Source of the DNA: Chlorobaculum limnaeum | GTDB lineage: Bacteria; Bacteroidota; Chlorobiia; Chlorobiales; Chlorobiaceae | Assembly: GCF_001747405.1 (NCBI RefSeq) | Contig: NZ_CP017305.1 | Location: 1,444,001 to 1,508,000, forward strand | Length of the DNA: 64,000 nucleotides | Direction: 5' to 3' | In this document: positions 47,347 to 57,731 of the stretch, piece after piece | How the letters are laid out: each line of letters starts with the position of its first letter | Numbering within the stretch: the first letter of the stretch is position 1 | Notes under the pieces: model-generated | Database searches by the model: none | Seen by the model: only the letters and a program-made list of their open reading frames with translations | What the model was told of the DNA's origin: nothing | Translations under genes and position numbers: made by a program

Positions 47347-48021
47347 ATGAATCAGTCAGTGACACCGAAATTCTCCGCCGTTGTGTTCGACATGGACGGC
47401 ACGCTCCTCGACACGCTTGCGGACATATCCCACAGCCTCAACTCGGTGCTTGAAGAGGAGGGCTACCCGACCCATCCGGTCGAGGTATGTCGCGTCATGG
47501 TCGGCTTCGGAATGCGTGAGCTGGTCAGGAAAGCGCTGCCCGAAAGCGCCCACGACGACGCCATCACCGAGCCGCTGCTGAAGAGGATGCAGGCGCGGTA
47601 CGCCGAACACTGGAACGACAGCTCCCGCCCCTACGACGGCATCGCGGAGTTGCTCGACGCCATCGACCGGCTGGGGCTGAAAAAGGCGATTCTCTCCAAC
47701 AAGCCCGACCGCTTCACCCGCCAGTGCGCCGAAGAGCTGCTCGCGCCGTGGAAATTCGACGTCATCATGGGCTTCCGCGAAGGCATCGCGCCCAAGCCCG
47801 ACCCCACCGGCGCATTGATGGTGGCCGAGGAGCTTGGCGTCCAGCCTGCAACGATACTCTACGTCGGCGACAGCGGCGTGGATATGAAAACCGCCAACTC
47901 CGCCGGAATGTACCCCCTCGGCGTTACCTGGGGCTACCGCCCCGGCGATGAGCTGCTCGCGACCGGCGCGGCAAAGCTGGTCTCGTCACCCGAAGCGATC
48001 ATCCCGCTGCTGATGGGGTGA
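47347..48021 (+). CDS. gph: Phosphoglycolate phosphatase (HAD family)
   Basis: 224 residues. HAD motif I VFDMDGTLLDTLAD, motif II LSNKPDRF, motif III KPDPTGALMVAEEL and motif IV YVGDSGVDMKTANSAGMYPLGVTWGYRPGDELL. It hydrolyses 2-phosphoglycolate to glycolate and phosphate. The final 51 bases (AKLVSSPEAIIPLL-coding) recur in altered form at 49347, 1.4 kb downstream. Confidence 0.88.
   Translation: MNQSVTPKFSAVVFDMDGTLLDTLADISHSLNSVLEEEGYPTHPVEVCRVMVGFGMRELVRKALPESAHDDAITEPLLKRMQARYAEHWNDSSRPYDGIAELLDAIDRLGLKKAILSNKPDRFTRQCAEELLAPWKFDVIMGFREGIAPKPDPTGALMVAEELGVQPATILYVGDSGVDMKTANSAGMYPLGVTWGYRPGDELLATGAAKLVSSPEAIIPLLMG
47971..48021 (+). repeat. First copy of duplicated gph 3' end
   Basis: 51 bases encoding AAKLVSSPEAIIPLLMG plus stop. 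A similar 51-base sequence that also ends in a stop codon is at 49347-49397. The two bracket the AT-rich insert. Confidence 0.65.
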
Positions 48022-48137
48022 GTCGCAGGACAATCTTATCTTTGGATTTGAATCTTGTGAGACGGAAATATTTTGCTGGACGAGAAATAAGAGGTGATTA
48101 TGTCTTTATAAAAACTGCTTAAAGAGTATTTTTAAAC

Positions 48138-48862
48138 TTAATTAAGTTTATTGACAATAAAATAATTAACCATTTTTCCGAATGGCGTTTTTTCTAAATA
48201 ATTTTTTAGATCCACCTCACTTATCAAGCACTCCGCTGGAAGTTTATTAAAGCCAAAGCTAAAGTTTTCAGTAATCAAACCAAACTTATCTACAATAGCT
48301 GTTATTTTTTCAAAATTAATAACATAGGTAATTGCATACGCCGCCCGATCGTTGTAAACAATATTATTAAAACACCTTGTACTTTTAGTTGCTGATCTAT
48401 AATTCTTAAAACAGAGGGATTCTCAATAGATTCGGGTGAGATACCGCCTTGCACTTAAGTATTTTATGAGATGTTGCGATATAAATATCGATTTTTAGCA
48501 TTCAAAATAAAATCTGGCTCATACTTCTCGGCATCCAAGTATAATTCTGAATAAGGTTTTGTCTCTATAAGACTTGATTCTAATGGCTTTAAAATAATCG
48601 GCGGATCGAATTTATCCACTTCCCAAGAAATATCATCCCCTATAACAGCATAAATTGCAAATACAGCAATCGGCTTATCTTTTAAATTCACCAAAACAAC
48701 TTCACTAATTCTTTCTGCTGTAATTCTATCGGAGCACACAGTAAAAGAAGCCGCAACATCAATCCCAATTTTCTTCCAAGCCAGATAAAAAGAAAAAGGA
48801 AAAATGACTATTCCTGGCACAATCTTAAGGAACTCCTGAAAAGATAAAACCAATTCACACAT
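48138..48862 (-). pseudogene. Frameshifted AT-rich gene for a membrane-anchored protein
   Basis: The first frame (48464-48862, 132 residues) starts MCELVLSFQEFLKIVPGIVIFPFSF, a TM helix, and stops at YLYRNIS. Coding-like sequence continues in other frames to a stop at 48138: SPESIENPS, then FKNYRSATKSTRCFNNIVYN and FNKLPAECLISEVDLKNYL. At least two shifts break it, near 48440 and 48410. The composition is AT-rich like the surrounding insert. Family not recognised. Confidence 0.6.
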
Positions 48863-49210
48863 TTTATATCCAAATTAAGCTTAATCTTGATTTATATAAT
48901 TTCTCTATAAAAGACCAATCTCCTGATTTCAGCAACAGAAAACCTTCTCTGTTCACAGCCAATTTGACGACATACATTCACCTTCAAAATATCGTACTCA
49001 CAACACGGATAAAATAAACACAAGTAAATTTTAGGCAAAATCTCCCACATTACCAGCGAGGCGCTGTGCTGACTGGCCGGGTAAGGAAACGAAGCGGTGT
49101 CAAGGCTTTCCACACTGTGCCGCAGAATTGAAAATCCGTCGGCGTTGGTCTGTTTTTGCTTTTGAGACCAGCGAAGTTTCGATTTAACACTAAGCAGTCT
49201 TGTACATTCC

Positions 49211-49315
49211 TCGTCTTTGCGAGGAGCATAGCGACGTGGCAATCCATACGATTCAGCTCGATAGCGGAAAGGGATGGATCGCCACGTCCCGACAAGTCGG
49301 AACTCGCGATGACGA
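49211..49315. repeat. Composite REP-like element
   Basis: Left unit TTTGCGAGGAGC ... GCGACGTGGCAATCC and right unit GGATGGATCGCCACGT ... ACTCGCGATGACGA. Both are related to the units at 18232-18285 and 18336-18379. The pair of arms can form an imperfect cruciform. Confidence 0.7.
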
Positions 49316-49346
49316 ATCTCCGTCATTTTCTTTTGACACACGAGTA

Positions 49347-49397
49347 GCAAAGCTCTTCTCATCCCCCGAAGAGATCATCCCGCTGCTCACTGCCTAA
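49347..49397 (+). repeat. Second copy of duplicated gph 3' end
   Basis: 51 bases encoding AKLFSSPEEIIPLLTA and a TAA. Compared with the end of gph (AKLVSSPEAIIPLLMG) it has the same length and differs at scattered bases. No upstream gph sequence accompanies it. It is a remnant or duplicated end, not a gene. Confidence 0.65.
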
Positions 49398-49595
49398 CCT
49401 TCCCGGCGGCGACAAGCTTATGAGTTCACACGTTTGTAACGGTTTCGTCACCAGCGATTGGCTATGTTTGGACATTGAGCTGATTCGGAGATTGTGCAGG
49501 CCGCCTGAAACTCTGCCGCCATGCCTTCGACGAAACAGTGACGGTTGCCGGAGAAAGCCGGAAGCCTTATCGACATTCAGTTTCACACGCAGAAC

Positions 49596-51776
49596 ATGGG
49601 CGAAACCACTTCAGACACGCTCCTCTCCGGAGCGCTTCCGCTGCCAGTAAATGCCAACGGCAAGGAGCATCCTCAGCACTTCACCGACCCGTCGCTCTAC
49701 CTCAACCGGGAATTGAGCTGGCTGCATTTCAACCGCCGCGTGCTCGACGAAGCGATCCGGCCCGGTGAGCATCCGCTCATCGAACGCGCCAAGTTCATCG
49801 CCATTTTCAGCTCCAACCTCGACGAGTTTTTCATGATCCGCGTCGCGGGCATCGAAAAGCAGGTCGAAGCCGGAATCCGCAAAAAAACCATCGACGGCTT
49901 CACGCCATCCGAGCAGCTCGAACGCATCCGGGCGGAGGTACTCGCGCAGCTCGAACTGCGCAACGCCTGCCTCTACGGCGACATCCTGCCCGCGCTCGCC
50001 GCGGAGGGGATCACCATCGCGCGCTTCGACGACCTCTCTGCCGGGGAGCGCGAGGCGCTGAACGCATACTTCCGCAAGGAGATATATCCCGTGCTCACGC
50101 CGCTGGCGTTCGATACCGGCCATCCGTTCCCCTTCATGTCGAACCTCTCGCTGAACCTGGCCATCGAACTCGACGACATCGAACACGGCAATCTGAAGTT
50201 CGCCCGCGTCAAGGTGCCGAGCGTGCTGCCGCGCCTGTTGAAACTCAACGATATCGAGGGGCTGGGCGGCGACCCCGCGTGCCTGCGATTTCTCTGGATC
50301 GAGGAGCTGATCCAGCATAACCTCGCGCTCCTCTTTCCGACGATGGAGATCGTGCAGTCGCACCAGTTCCGCATCATCCGGGACGCCGATATCGAGATCG
50401 AGGAGGACGAAGCAGGCGACCTGTTGCAAACCATCGAAAAGGGGGTACGCTCCCGGCGTTACGGCAACGTCGTGCGGCTCGACATCAACCCCGAAATGCC
50501 GGAGTTCGTACGGCAGTTGCTGATAAACAACCTCGAAATCGAGGAGCGAAATGTCTACGAAATCGACGGCGCTCTCGGCCTCGGCTGCCTGATGGAGCTG
50601 CTGAAAATCGAACGGCCGTCGCTCAGGGACGAGCCGTTCATTCCGTTCAACCTGTTCGAGGAGCAGCGAAACGGCGATATTTTCAGCGCCATCGGCGAGG
50701 GCGACCTGCTCTTCTATCATCCCTACGACTCGTTCCAGCCGGTGGTCGATTTTATCGACCGGGCGGCGAGCGACCCCGACGTGCTCTCCATCAAGCAGAC
50801 CCTCTACCGGGTCGGCGGCAACTCCCCCATCGTCAAATCGCTGATGAAGGCCGCCGAGCTGGGCAAGCAGGTGGCCGTGCTGGTGGAGCTGAAAGCGCGG
50901 TTCGACGAGGAGAACAACATCGTGTGGGCTCGAGCGCTCGAAGATGTCGGGGCGCATGTGATCTACGGCCTGCCCGGCCTGAAAACCCACGCCAAGCTCA
51001 CGCTCGTGGTGCGCCGCGAAGCTCAGGGCCTCAGGCGCTATCTGCACCTCGGCACAGGCAACTACAACCCGGCAACCGGCAAGCTCTACACCGACTACAG
51101 CTTTTTCACCGACGACGACCGGCTCGCCTGCGAAGTATCCGAACTGTTCAACGCGCTCACCGGCTACTTCAGATATACTGATTATCACCATCTTCTGGTC
51201 TCGCCGATCAACACGAGAAAGCGGATCATCGAAATGATCGGGCGCGAAATCGACCTGGCTGGAAAGGAGGGCGGCGGCAGGATCATGATGAAGATGAACT
51301 CGCTGGTCGATCCAGCCACCATCCAGGCGCTCTACCGGGCCTCCTGCGCGGGAGTGCGGATCGACCTCGTCGTGCGGGGCATCTGTTGCCTCAAGCCAGG
51401 CATTCCGGGCGTGAGCGAGAACATCAGGGTCGTCAGCATCATCGGCCGCTACCTCGAACACAGCCGTGCCTACTGGTTCTCGAACGGAGGCAAGCCGGAG
51501 CTGTACCTCGGCAGCGCCGACCTCATGCCGCGAAACCTCGACGACCGCGTCGAGACGCTCTTTCCGATCTTCGATCCCGCGCTGGTGGAACGGGTCAAAA
51601 ACGACCTCGAACTTCAGCTCGCCGACAACCTCAAGGCATGGAAGATCGAACCATGCGGCAACTGCACGCCTCTCCGCAATGACGCGCCGGAGGTCAACAG
51701 CCAGGAGCGTTTCATGAAACGCCGCACGCAGAAGAAAAAAAAGACCGGCATCAAGGGGCGCTTGAGCATGAACTGA
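49596..51776 (+). CDS. ppk1: Polyphosphate kinase 1
   Basis: 726 residues from the ATG giving [19 protein letters not shown]1 order is complete: [21 protein letters not shown] (N domain), a head domain, and the C1/C2 catalytic domains with [19 protein letters not shown] (phospho-His) and [24 protein letters not shown] (second catalytic His). It makes polyphosphate from ATP. It is followed by an LRR-like gene, a CHAD gene and a ParA gene on the same strand, with short gaps after the LRR-like gene. Confidence 0.95.
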   Translation: MGETTSDTLLSGALPLPVNANGKEHPQHFTDPSLYLNRELSWLHFNRRVLDEAIRPGEHPLIERAKFIAIFSSNLDEFFMIRVAGIEKQVEAGIRKKTIDGFTPSEQLERIRAEVLAQLELRNACLYGDILPALAAEGITIARFDDLSAGEREALNAYFRKEIYPVLTPLAFDTGHPFPFMSNLSLNLAIELDDIEHGNLKFARVKVPSVLPRLLKLNDIEGLGGDPACLRFLWIEELIQHNLALLFPTMEIVQSHQFRIIRDADIEIEEDEAGDLLQTIEKGVRSRRYGNVVRLDINPEMPEFVRQLLINNLEIEERNVYEIDGALGLGCLMELLKIERPSLRDEPFIPFNLFEEQRNGDIFSAIGEGDLLFYHPYDSFQPVVDFIDRAASDPDVLSIKQTLYRVGGNSPIVKSLMKAAELGKQVAVLVELKARFDEENNIVWARALEDVGAHVIYGLPGLKTHAKLTLVVRREAQGLRRYLHLGTGNYNPATGKLYTDYSFFTDDDRLACEVSELFNALTGYFRYTDYHHLLVSPINTRKRIIEMIGREIDLAGKEGGGRIMMKMNSLVDPATIQALYRASCAGVRIDLVVRGICCLKPGIPGVSENIRVVSIIGRYLEHSRAYWFSNGGKPELYLGSADLMPRNLDDRVETLFPIFDPALVERVKNDLELQLADNLKAWKIEPCGNCTPLRNDAPEVNSQERFMKRRTQKKKKTGIKGRLSMN

Positions 51777-52003
51777 TCCGGAACAGCAACAATGTGGTGA
51801 CGATTCTGTCAACTCTTTGCAAAGAAACGATATATCGTGCTACGGCCAGCTAACTTGCACATCGTAAACACTGAAAAAAAATCGTTTCAATCATCGATTG
51901 CCGCACGAAAGCGGGAAAGTTCTGGTTTTATAAAGAAGCAAGGCGACCATCGTTTCCGCCAGCCTTCCGGCTACGACAGGCATCGAATCATCAAGGTTTC
52001 GCA

Positions 52004-52825
52004 ATGATGCGCACATTCAGAGAAATCATGGGCACGCTCGATGGCACCGGCGATATCGACTGCTCGAACATGGGGCTGACTTCGCTCGAAGGGTGCCCGG
52101 AGATCGTCGAAGGCTCGTTCAACTGCTCCGGCAACAATCTGACCTCGCTCGAAGGCGCTCCCCGAATCACCGGCAGCTTCGACTGCTCCGGCAACGAACT
52201 TGCATCGCTCGAAGGGGGACCGGAGAAAATCGACGGCAATTTCGACTGCTCGTCGAACCGGCTCTCCTGCCTGAAGGGCGGGCCGAAAAAGGTGAAGGGC
52301 GACTTCAATTGCTCAGGCAACCAACTGATTTCACTGCTCGGCTCGCCAAAAAAAGTGAAGGGACATTTCGACTGCTCCGGCAACCAGCTCGCTTCGCTCT
52401 ACGGCGGCCCGATCGAAACCGGTTCGTTCAACTGCTCGTCGAACCGCTTGCGCTCGCTTCAGGGCGCGCCAGACGAAGTCCATGCCGATTTCGACTGCTC
52501 GGCAAACCTGCTCGTCTCGCTCGACGGCTCGCCGGAGTTCGTCAACGGAGACTTCTCCTGCGCTGGCAACCTGCTCGAAAATCTCGCGCACGGGCCAGTT
52601 GAAGTGGCGGGTAACTTCAACTGCTCCGGCAACCGCCTCATAAGTCTCAAGCGCTTTCCGAAGCGGATCGAGGGAGCGCTCGACTGCTCCGGCAATCCGG
52701 TGCTCGCCTGCGAGGCCGCCGGGCCAGAGCCGGGCCGGAGCTGCATCCGGATCGTGCAGGGCGGCTCGGTGCGCTGCTGCTGCCAGGAGACCGGCGGCGC
52801 TCGTCTCGAAGCTTTGTCTTCATAA
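52004..52825 (+). CDS. LRR-like repeat protein next to ppk1
   Basis: 273 residues, no signal peptide. Ten full and one partial copies of a 20-21-residue unit with core (F/I)DCSGNxLxSLxGxP (first near residue 15, last near 220), then a Cys-rich tail (residues 250-258, RCCCQETGG). The repeats are a bacterial LRR-type with a regular Asn ladder; Cys recurs at one position of almost every unit. This would form a curved solenoid. Function unknown; binding to the granule or its enzymes is inferred from location. Confidence 0.7.
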   Translation: MMRTFREIMGTLDGTGDIDCSNMGLTSLEGCPEIVEGSFNCSGNNLTSLEGAPRITGSFDCSGNELASLEGGPEKIDGNFDCSSNRLSCLKGGPKKVKGDFNCSGNQLISLLGSPKKVKGHFDCSGNQLASLYGGPIETGSFNCSSNRLRSLQGAPDEVHADFDCSANLLVSLDGSPEFVNGDFSCAGNLLENLAHGPVEVAGNFNCSGNRLISLKRFPKRIEGALDCSGNPVLACEAAGPEPGRSCIRIVQGGSVRCCCQETGGARLEALSS

Positions 52826-52845
52826 CCGGTCAAAACCGCAAGCCG

Positions 52846-54420
52846 ATGAGCGACGCCCAGGAGACCCTTTTTTTCAGAATCAACGGAGAAACGCCGCTGC
52901 TTCAGGCGGTCGGGCAGAATCTGCCCGAAGGGTGGAGCCTCGGCAAGATTTCCACGCGACGGGAGCGGCTTGTTTTTTACGACACCTTCGAGGGGGAGGC
53001 GTTCCGCAACGGCCTTGCGGTGGTGCGCAGAAAGGGGACGCTCTCGATCATCGATCTCGGCACCGGCGCGGTGGAAGCTGAGACTTCCCTCGCCCAGACG
53101 CCGCCACGCTTCTTCGCCTCCGACATTCCGGAAGGCAAAGCGCGGAAGCGGCTCTTGCAGTGCAGCACGCTCCGCGCCTTCATCAACCGCTGCGCCATCG
53201 ACCGCTTCATATCGAGCTGGCGGATTCTGAACCAGGACGGCAAAACCATCGCGACGCTCGATTACGAATCACTCCATCCGGCAGACAAAAGCAGCGAAAC
53301 GCTCTTTCCGCGCCACTACTCGATCACGCCGCTCAAGGGCTACCACAAGGAGCTGTCGCCGATGCTCATGGCGCTGCCGGAGCCGGTTGACGCCTACCGT
53401 ATCGTCAGCTTCAGGGAGCGCTTCATCGCCATCATGGAGGCCGCTGAACCGTTCGGCAAGGGCTACTCCTCGAAGCTCCACCTGCAACTCGACGCCCGTG
53501 CGCCAATTCACGAAAACGTCCGGCGACTCCTTCTTTTCACCACCTCCGTCATGGAGGCGAACGAAGAGGGCATCCGCAAGGACATCGACTCGGAGTTTCT
53601 GCATGACTTCCGCGTCGCCGTCCGTCGGAGCCGCTCGATCCTGCGGCTGCTCAACGGCGCGTTCGATCCCGAAAGAACCGCCTGGGCGCTCGCCGGACTG
53701 CGCGAACTCGGCAAGCGCACCAACGACCTGCGCGACAGCGACGTCTATCTCTTGCGCCGCGACGAGTACACCAGCCTCCTGTCGCCATCGTTGCGACCGG
53801 CGCTCGACCCCTTCTTCAGCGATCTCGAAGCGGAGAAACGCTTGCATCACAGGCAGTTCTGTCGCTACCTTGCAGGTGGGGAATATCCCGACTTTATGGC
53901 CTCGCTGAAGGAGTTCATCGCGGAGGAGAAGTTGCCGGACGAGGAGTCCGCGCCTCTGGCCGCCCGTCCGACAGGCGAAGTGGCGGCAAAGGCGATCCGC
54001 AAGGCACTGAAAAAGGTGCTCGCGCACGGGCGCCGCACCGGCAGCGAAACGAGCGACACCGAGCTGCACGAGCTGCGCATCGACTGCAAGAAGCTCCGCT
54101 ACCTGCTCGAATTCTTCGCTTCGCTCTTTCCGCCGAAAGCCACAGCGCAGGTGCTCCGGCAGATGAAGGCGTTGCAGGACAACCTCGGAACCTTCGTGGA
54201 CATGTCGGTGCAGATGGAGTTTCTGCAAAGCCGTCTCGAAACGCTTCCGGCGGATCGCGGTGGCATCGGCGAAGCGGCAGCCATCGGCGGCCTGCTCACG
54301 ACGCTCTACCGCGAACGGGAAAAGGTCAGGGAACATTTCCACGAAATCTTCTCCGCTTTCGACAACAACGAGACCGGAGAGCTGTTCGACGAACTGTTGA
54401 CCGGACTTGCCGAAGCATGA
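52846..54420 (+). CDS. CHAD domain protein with a CYTH-like N-terminal part
   Basis: 524 residues. Residues 1-200 have CYTH-like strands with basic residues ([30 protein letters not shown]). The rest is a two-half CHAD domain with the basic His-rich helices [23 protein letters not shown] and [26 protein letters not shown] domains bind polyphosphate granules in known systems. Its start is 20 bases after the LRR gene, and the ParA start overlaps its stop (ATGA). Confidence 0.88.
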   Translation: MSDAQETLFFRINGETPLLQAVGQNLPEGWSLGKISTRRERLVFYDTFEGEAFRNGLAVVRRKGTLSIIDLGTGAVEAETSLAQTPPRFFASDIPEGKARKRLLQCSTLRAFINRCAIDRFISSWRILNQDGKTIATLDYESLHPADKSSETLFPRHYSITPLKGYHKELSPMLMALPEPVDAYRIVSFRERFIAIMEAAEPFGKGYSSKLHLQLDARAPIHENVRRLLLFTTSVMEANEEGIRKDIDSEFLHDFRVAVRRSRSILRLLNGAFDPERTAWALAGLRELGKRTNDLRDSDVYLLRRDEYTSLLSPSLRPALDPFFSDLEAEKRLHHRQFCRYLAGGEYPDFMASLKEFIAEEKLPDEESAPLAARPTGEVAAKAIRKALKKVLAHGRRTGSETSDTELHELRIDCKKLRYLLEFFASLFPPKATAQVLRQMKALQDNLGTFVDMSVQMEFLQSRLETLPADRGGIGEAAAIGGLLTTLYREREKVREHFHEIFSAFDNNETGELFDELLTGLAEA

Positions 54421-55160
54421 AAACCATCGCTCTCTACAGCATCAAGGGCGGCGTGGGCAAAACAGCCGCCGCCGTGAACCTCTCGTTCCTCGCCGCGACC
54501 GCCACGACGCCAACGCTCATCTGCGACCTCGATCCGCAAGGCGCAAGCTCCTTCTACTTCCGTATCACGGCATCGCGCAAATACAACAGCGAGAAGTTCC
54601 TGAAGGGCAACGACAAAATCCTCAAGAACATCAAGGCGACAGACTTCGCCCACCTCGACCTCCTCCCTTCCGATCTCTCGTACCGGAACCTCGACATCGA
54701 GCTGTCGGAGTCGAAAAAGCCAAAGAAACTGCTTTCGAAAAACCTCGAAGGACTCGACGCGGAGTACCGCTACCTCTTCTTCGACTGCCCGCCGAACCTC
54801 ACGCTGCTCTCGGAGAGCGTCTTCCGCGCCGCAGACCTGATCCTCGTGCCGCTCATCCCCACGACGCTCTCCGTCCGCACTTTCACTCAGCTCGTGGAAT
54901 TTTTCGCGGAGAACGGCCTCGACAGCTCCAGAATTGCCGGATTCTTTTCGATGGAGGAGAAGCGGAAATCGATGCACCGCGACATCGTGGAAGAGTTCAG
55001 CGCCAATCCGTCGATGCTCCGGCAAGCGATCCCCTACAGCTCCGACGTCGAAAAGATGGGCCTCACCCGCGCCCCCCTGAACGCCACCCACCCCAAAAGC
55101 CCCGCCGCGCAAGCTTATAAAAAGCTGTGGGAGGAAGTGAGGGGGAGGATAGAATTATGA
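54417..55160 (+). CDS. ParA/MinD-family ATPase
   Basis: 247 residues. Deviant Walker A at the N-terminus ([15 protein letters not shown]), Walker A' region [15 protein letters not shown], and [17 protein letters not shown]. The C-terminal helix is Lys-rich ([13 protein letters not shown]). ATP-dependent positioning of a cargo on the nucleoid is the role of this family. The 4-base overlap with the CHAD gene makes a polyphosphate-granule cargo likely but unproven. No ParB partner is next to it. Confidence 0.9.
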   Translation: MKTIALYSIKGGVGKTAAAVNLSFLAATATTPTLICDLDPQGASSFYFRITASRKYNSEKFLKGNDKILKNIKATDFAHLDLLPSDLSYRNLDIELSESKKPKKLLSKNLEGLDAEYRYLFFDCPPNLTLLSESVFRAADLILVPLIPTTLSVRTFTQLVEFFAENGLDSSRIAGFFSMEEKRKSMHRDIVEEFSANPSMLRQAIPYSSDVEKMGLTRAPLNATHPKSPAAQAYKKLWEEVRGRIEL

Positions 55161-55259
55161 ATTGAGAATTGAATTGCCGGGTGCAATACCGACTAAACCC
55201 TCTTTTTTTACATTCATCCTGTTCGATCTGTAAGTCCTGTTCGTCCTATTCTTTCCTTC

Positions 55260-56321
55260 CTACGCCAGAAGGCGTATTCTTGAAAAGACGTAATCGAGGT
55301 GATCCTCGTTGAGCACCACGCGGTAGATGCCGCTCTGGCCAAGCTCTTCGGGCTGGTTGAGGCGTTCGCCGGTCGAGCGGCTTCGATGGCCGTCGCGCGT
55401 CCAGTAGACAAGGCGGATCATGCCTGCCTCGATCTCGATGGCGGTCAGGCCGCGCTTGCCGATGCAGCAGCCTGAATTGAAGATGCTCGGAATGGCGATG
55501 GCGTCGTACCGCCCGCTCCGCAGGCTTTTGCGGAAGCCGTTGCGGTAGCACGATTCGAGCTCCGCCCTCACCTCGTCGATTTCGGCCTCGATTGCCTGGC
55601 GGCGCGCGGCATCCGCCGGAGCGTAGCCGCGGCAAAGCTCTTCGAGCCGATAATTGAGGTAATCGAGCTTCGACATCGACTCGAAGAGCGGACGATGGGT
55701 GTGACCGATGATCGAAATGAGCTTGAAACGGTTCGAGAAGTCGTACACCGAGCGTTCGATGGCGAACCGCTTCCGGCTGCTGTAAGAGACCGAGTAGTTG
55801 CGAAAACCGAAGGGGCGGGCCAGATAACGAAGAATATAGAAAAGCGAGCGGCTGAACACCGAGGAAGGTTCGTTCAGGAACGGCGACGCCTGATGACCGT
55901 GAAAAAGCAGGAGGGTCTGGCCTTCGTAGCGCAGCGCGAGCGATTCGACAAGCGCGGAGGCGAGTTTGTAGTCGTGGTGATCGAGAAGCGCCTGATCGTG
56001 GTTGCCGTAAAGCTTCCGGAAGAAACCGTTCCGCCCGAACGCGAGCAAGAGATCGTACAGACCGTCCCAGGCGGAGGCGATAGCCTGGAGGTCGAACTTG
56101 AACAGCTCCTCGATATCGCCGTTCAAAACAAGGCTGAATCCATCGGCAAGATAGCGCTGGCGCAGCACGGTTTCGAAAAGCTGGCCATTATGCCGGAATT
56201 CATCGTTGCGACCGCCGTCGCCAAGATGCAGATCGCTGAACACCACCACCCGGGAAGCGCGGTCGATCCCGATGGTTTCCGAGGTTCGAAGCAACCGTTC
56301 GAGATTGGAAAAGCGCGTCAT
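55260..56321 (-). CDS. Calcineurin-like metallophosphoesterase A
   Basis: 353 residues from the ATG giving MTRFSNLERLL. Metal motifs: VVVFSDLHLGDGGR, LVLNGDIEELFKF, KLYGNHDQ, LFHGHQASP and IGHTHRP, the five blocks of the LpxH-like superfamily. C-terminal NEDHLDYVFSRIRLLA is identical to that of gene B. The hydrolysed bond is unknown. It lies downstream of B on the same strand with a 95-base gap; both are a recent duplication. Confidence 0.88.
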   Translation of the reverse strand: MTRFSNLERLLRTSETIGIDRASRVVVFSDLHLGDGGRNDEFRHNGQLFETVLRQRYLADGFSLVLNGDIEELFKFDLQAIASAWDGLYDLLLAFGRNGFFRKLYGNHDQALLDHHDYKLASALVESLALRYEGQTLLLFHGHQASPFLNEPSSVFSRSLFYILRYLARPFGFRNYSVSYSSRKRFAIERSVYDFSNRFKLISIIGHTHRPLFESMSKLDYLNYRLEELCRGYAPADAARRQAIEAEIDEVRAELESCYRNGFRKSLRSGRYDAIAIPSIFNSGCCIGKRGLTAIEIEAGMIRLVYWTRDGHRSRSTGERLNQPEELGQSGIYRVVLNEDHLDYVFSRIRLLA

Positions 56322-56416
56322 GTACCGCCTGGTGGATAAAGAGAGCAATGCCTTTTCACCGGAAAAGGTAAAGCTTTCCTCTCCGGCGCAATGCAAACTT
56401 CGCGCAAACTCTCTTT

Positions 56417-57490
56417 CTACGCCAGGAGCCGTATTCGAGAAAACACGTAATCGAGGTGATCCTCGTTGAGCACGATGCGGTAAAAGCCGGAATTGCCAAG
56501 CTGTTCAGGTTCGTGGTTCCGGTCGCTGACGAAGCGCCGCCCCTGCTTCTCCTTGAACCAGTAAACGAGCCGGATCCGGTCGCCATCGATTTCGAGCGCC
56601 GTGACGCCCCGCTTGCCTATGGCGCACCCCGAATTGAAGACGCTCGGAATGACGATGTTGTTGTAACGCCCGCTGCGCAGACCAATCTTCTTGCCCTCGG
56701 TGAAACAGGCATCGAGCATCGCTTTCAGCTCGCCGATCCGCTCTTTGATGGCGAGGCGCTCATCTTTCGGTGCCGAGGAGTACTGGCGGCAAAGCTCCTC
56801 GATCTTGTAGTTGAGATGATCGACCTTCGAGAGCGATTCGAACAGCGGCCGGTGGGTGTGACCGATGATCGAAACGATTTTGGCCTGGTTCGAGAATTCG
56901 TAGATCGATTTTTCGATGGCGAAGCGGCGGCGACTGTTGTAGGCGGTCGAGAAGTTGCGGATGCCAATGGGCTTGGCCACGTAGCGCAGGAACAGCACGA
57001 CCGCGCGGCTGACGAGCGGGTAGGTCTCCCAGAGCAGAATCGACGCCTGATGGCCGTGAAAGAGCAGCATTACCTCCTCTTCGTACTGAAACCTGATCGA
57101 TTCGAGCAGATGCTTCGACAGCGGATAGTCCCGCTCCTCGAAAAGATCGGAGTCGTGGTTGCCGTAGGTTTTCCAGAAAAATCCGTTCTTTTCGAATTGC
57201 AGGAACAGCTCGTAAATGTGGCCCCAGACCCTGGTTATATCTTCAACCGAGAACTTGAACAGCTCCTCGATATCGCCATTCAGCACAAGGCTGTACTGGC
57301 CGGGCAGGTAATACTCCTGAAGCATCGAACGCACAAGCTCCGCATTGCGGCGAAACTCGTCGCGGCGGCCACCGTTGCCCATGTGCAAGTCGCTCAGAAT
57401 AAGCACTTTGGACGAACTGTCGAGCCTGACGGGCCGTGCCGTTTCAAGCAGTTTTTCGAGATGCGGATGTTTCTTCTGATGCAGACTCAT
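56417..57490 (-). CDS. Calcineurin-like metallophosphoesterase B
   Basis: 357 residues from the ATG giving MSLHQKKHPHLEKLL. The same five metal motifs as A are visible (ILSDLHMGNGGR, LVLNGDIEELF, TYGNHDSD, LFHGHQASI, IGHTHRP), and whole-length similarity is high. A long open frame goes upstream to 57868 but lacks protein character and would run into the promoter region of trmH. It diverges from trmH. Confidence 0.88.
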   Translation of the reverse strand: MSLHQKKHPHLEKLLETARPVRLDSSSKVLILSDLHMGNGGRRDEFRRNAELVRSMLQEYYLPGQYSLVLNGDIEELFKFSVEDITRVWGHIYELFLQFEKNGFFWKTYGNHDSDLFEERDYPLSKHLLESIRFQYEEEVMLLFHGHQASILLWETYPLVSRAVVLFLRYVAKPIGIRNFSTAYNSRRRFAIEKSIYEFSNQAKIVSIIGHTHRPLFESLSKVDHLNYKIEELCRQYSSAPKDERLAIKERIGELKAMLDACFTEGKKIGLRSGRYNNIVIPSVFNSGCAIGKRGVTALEIDGDRIRLVYWFKEKQGRRFVSDRNHEPEQLGNSGFYRIVLNEDHLDYVFSRIRLLA

Positions 57491-57731
57491 AACGGCAAAT
57501 ACATTCTTGAAGAGGGCGTCGTCCCTCTTCCGATACAACGGGTAACCGCGTTCAAAGGTTCTCTCCCAAGATCCGCCGAATACCCGGCCTCCGGTTATGA
57601 AACTGAATATACTTTCAAGCCAGTCATTAACAACACATTGCTGAGGAAAGCGCTCAAACGGAAGAGTGATTGAAGATTTGCAGGAAAAACGCTTTCTTGA
57701 CTGATGCTTTTTCAACCAAACCGCACACCCA

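Larger units (their letters stand above)
48863..49595. other. 733-base region with repeat and gph remnant, no intact gene
   Basis: AT-rich left part, then the REP-like element (49211-49315) and the gph-tail copy (49347-49397). An open frame at 48892-49362 (minus) overlaps the repeat and has no coding character. The last part upstream of ppk1 (49398-49595) would hold its promoter. Confidence 0.45.

Noticed and set aside
48892-49362. 156-residue minus-strand frame
   Set aside because: It overlaps the REP-like element and the gph-tail copy and has no protein pattern.
49611-51812. Long minus-strand frame across ppk1
   Set aside because: Shadow; ppk1 on the plus strand is complete with catalytic His motifs.
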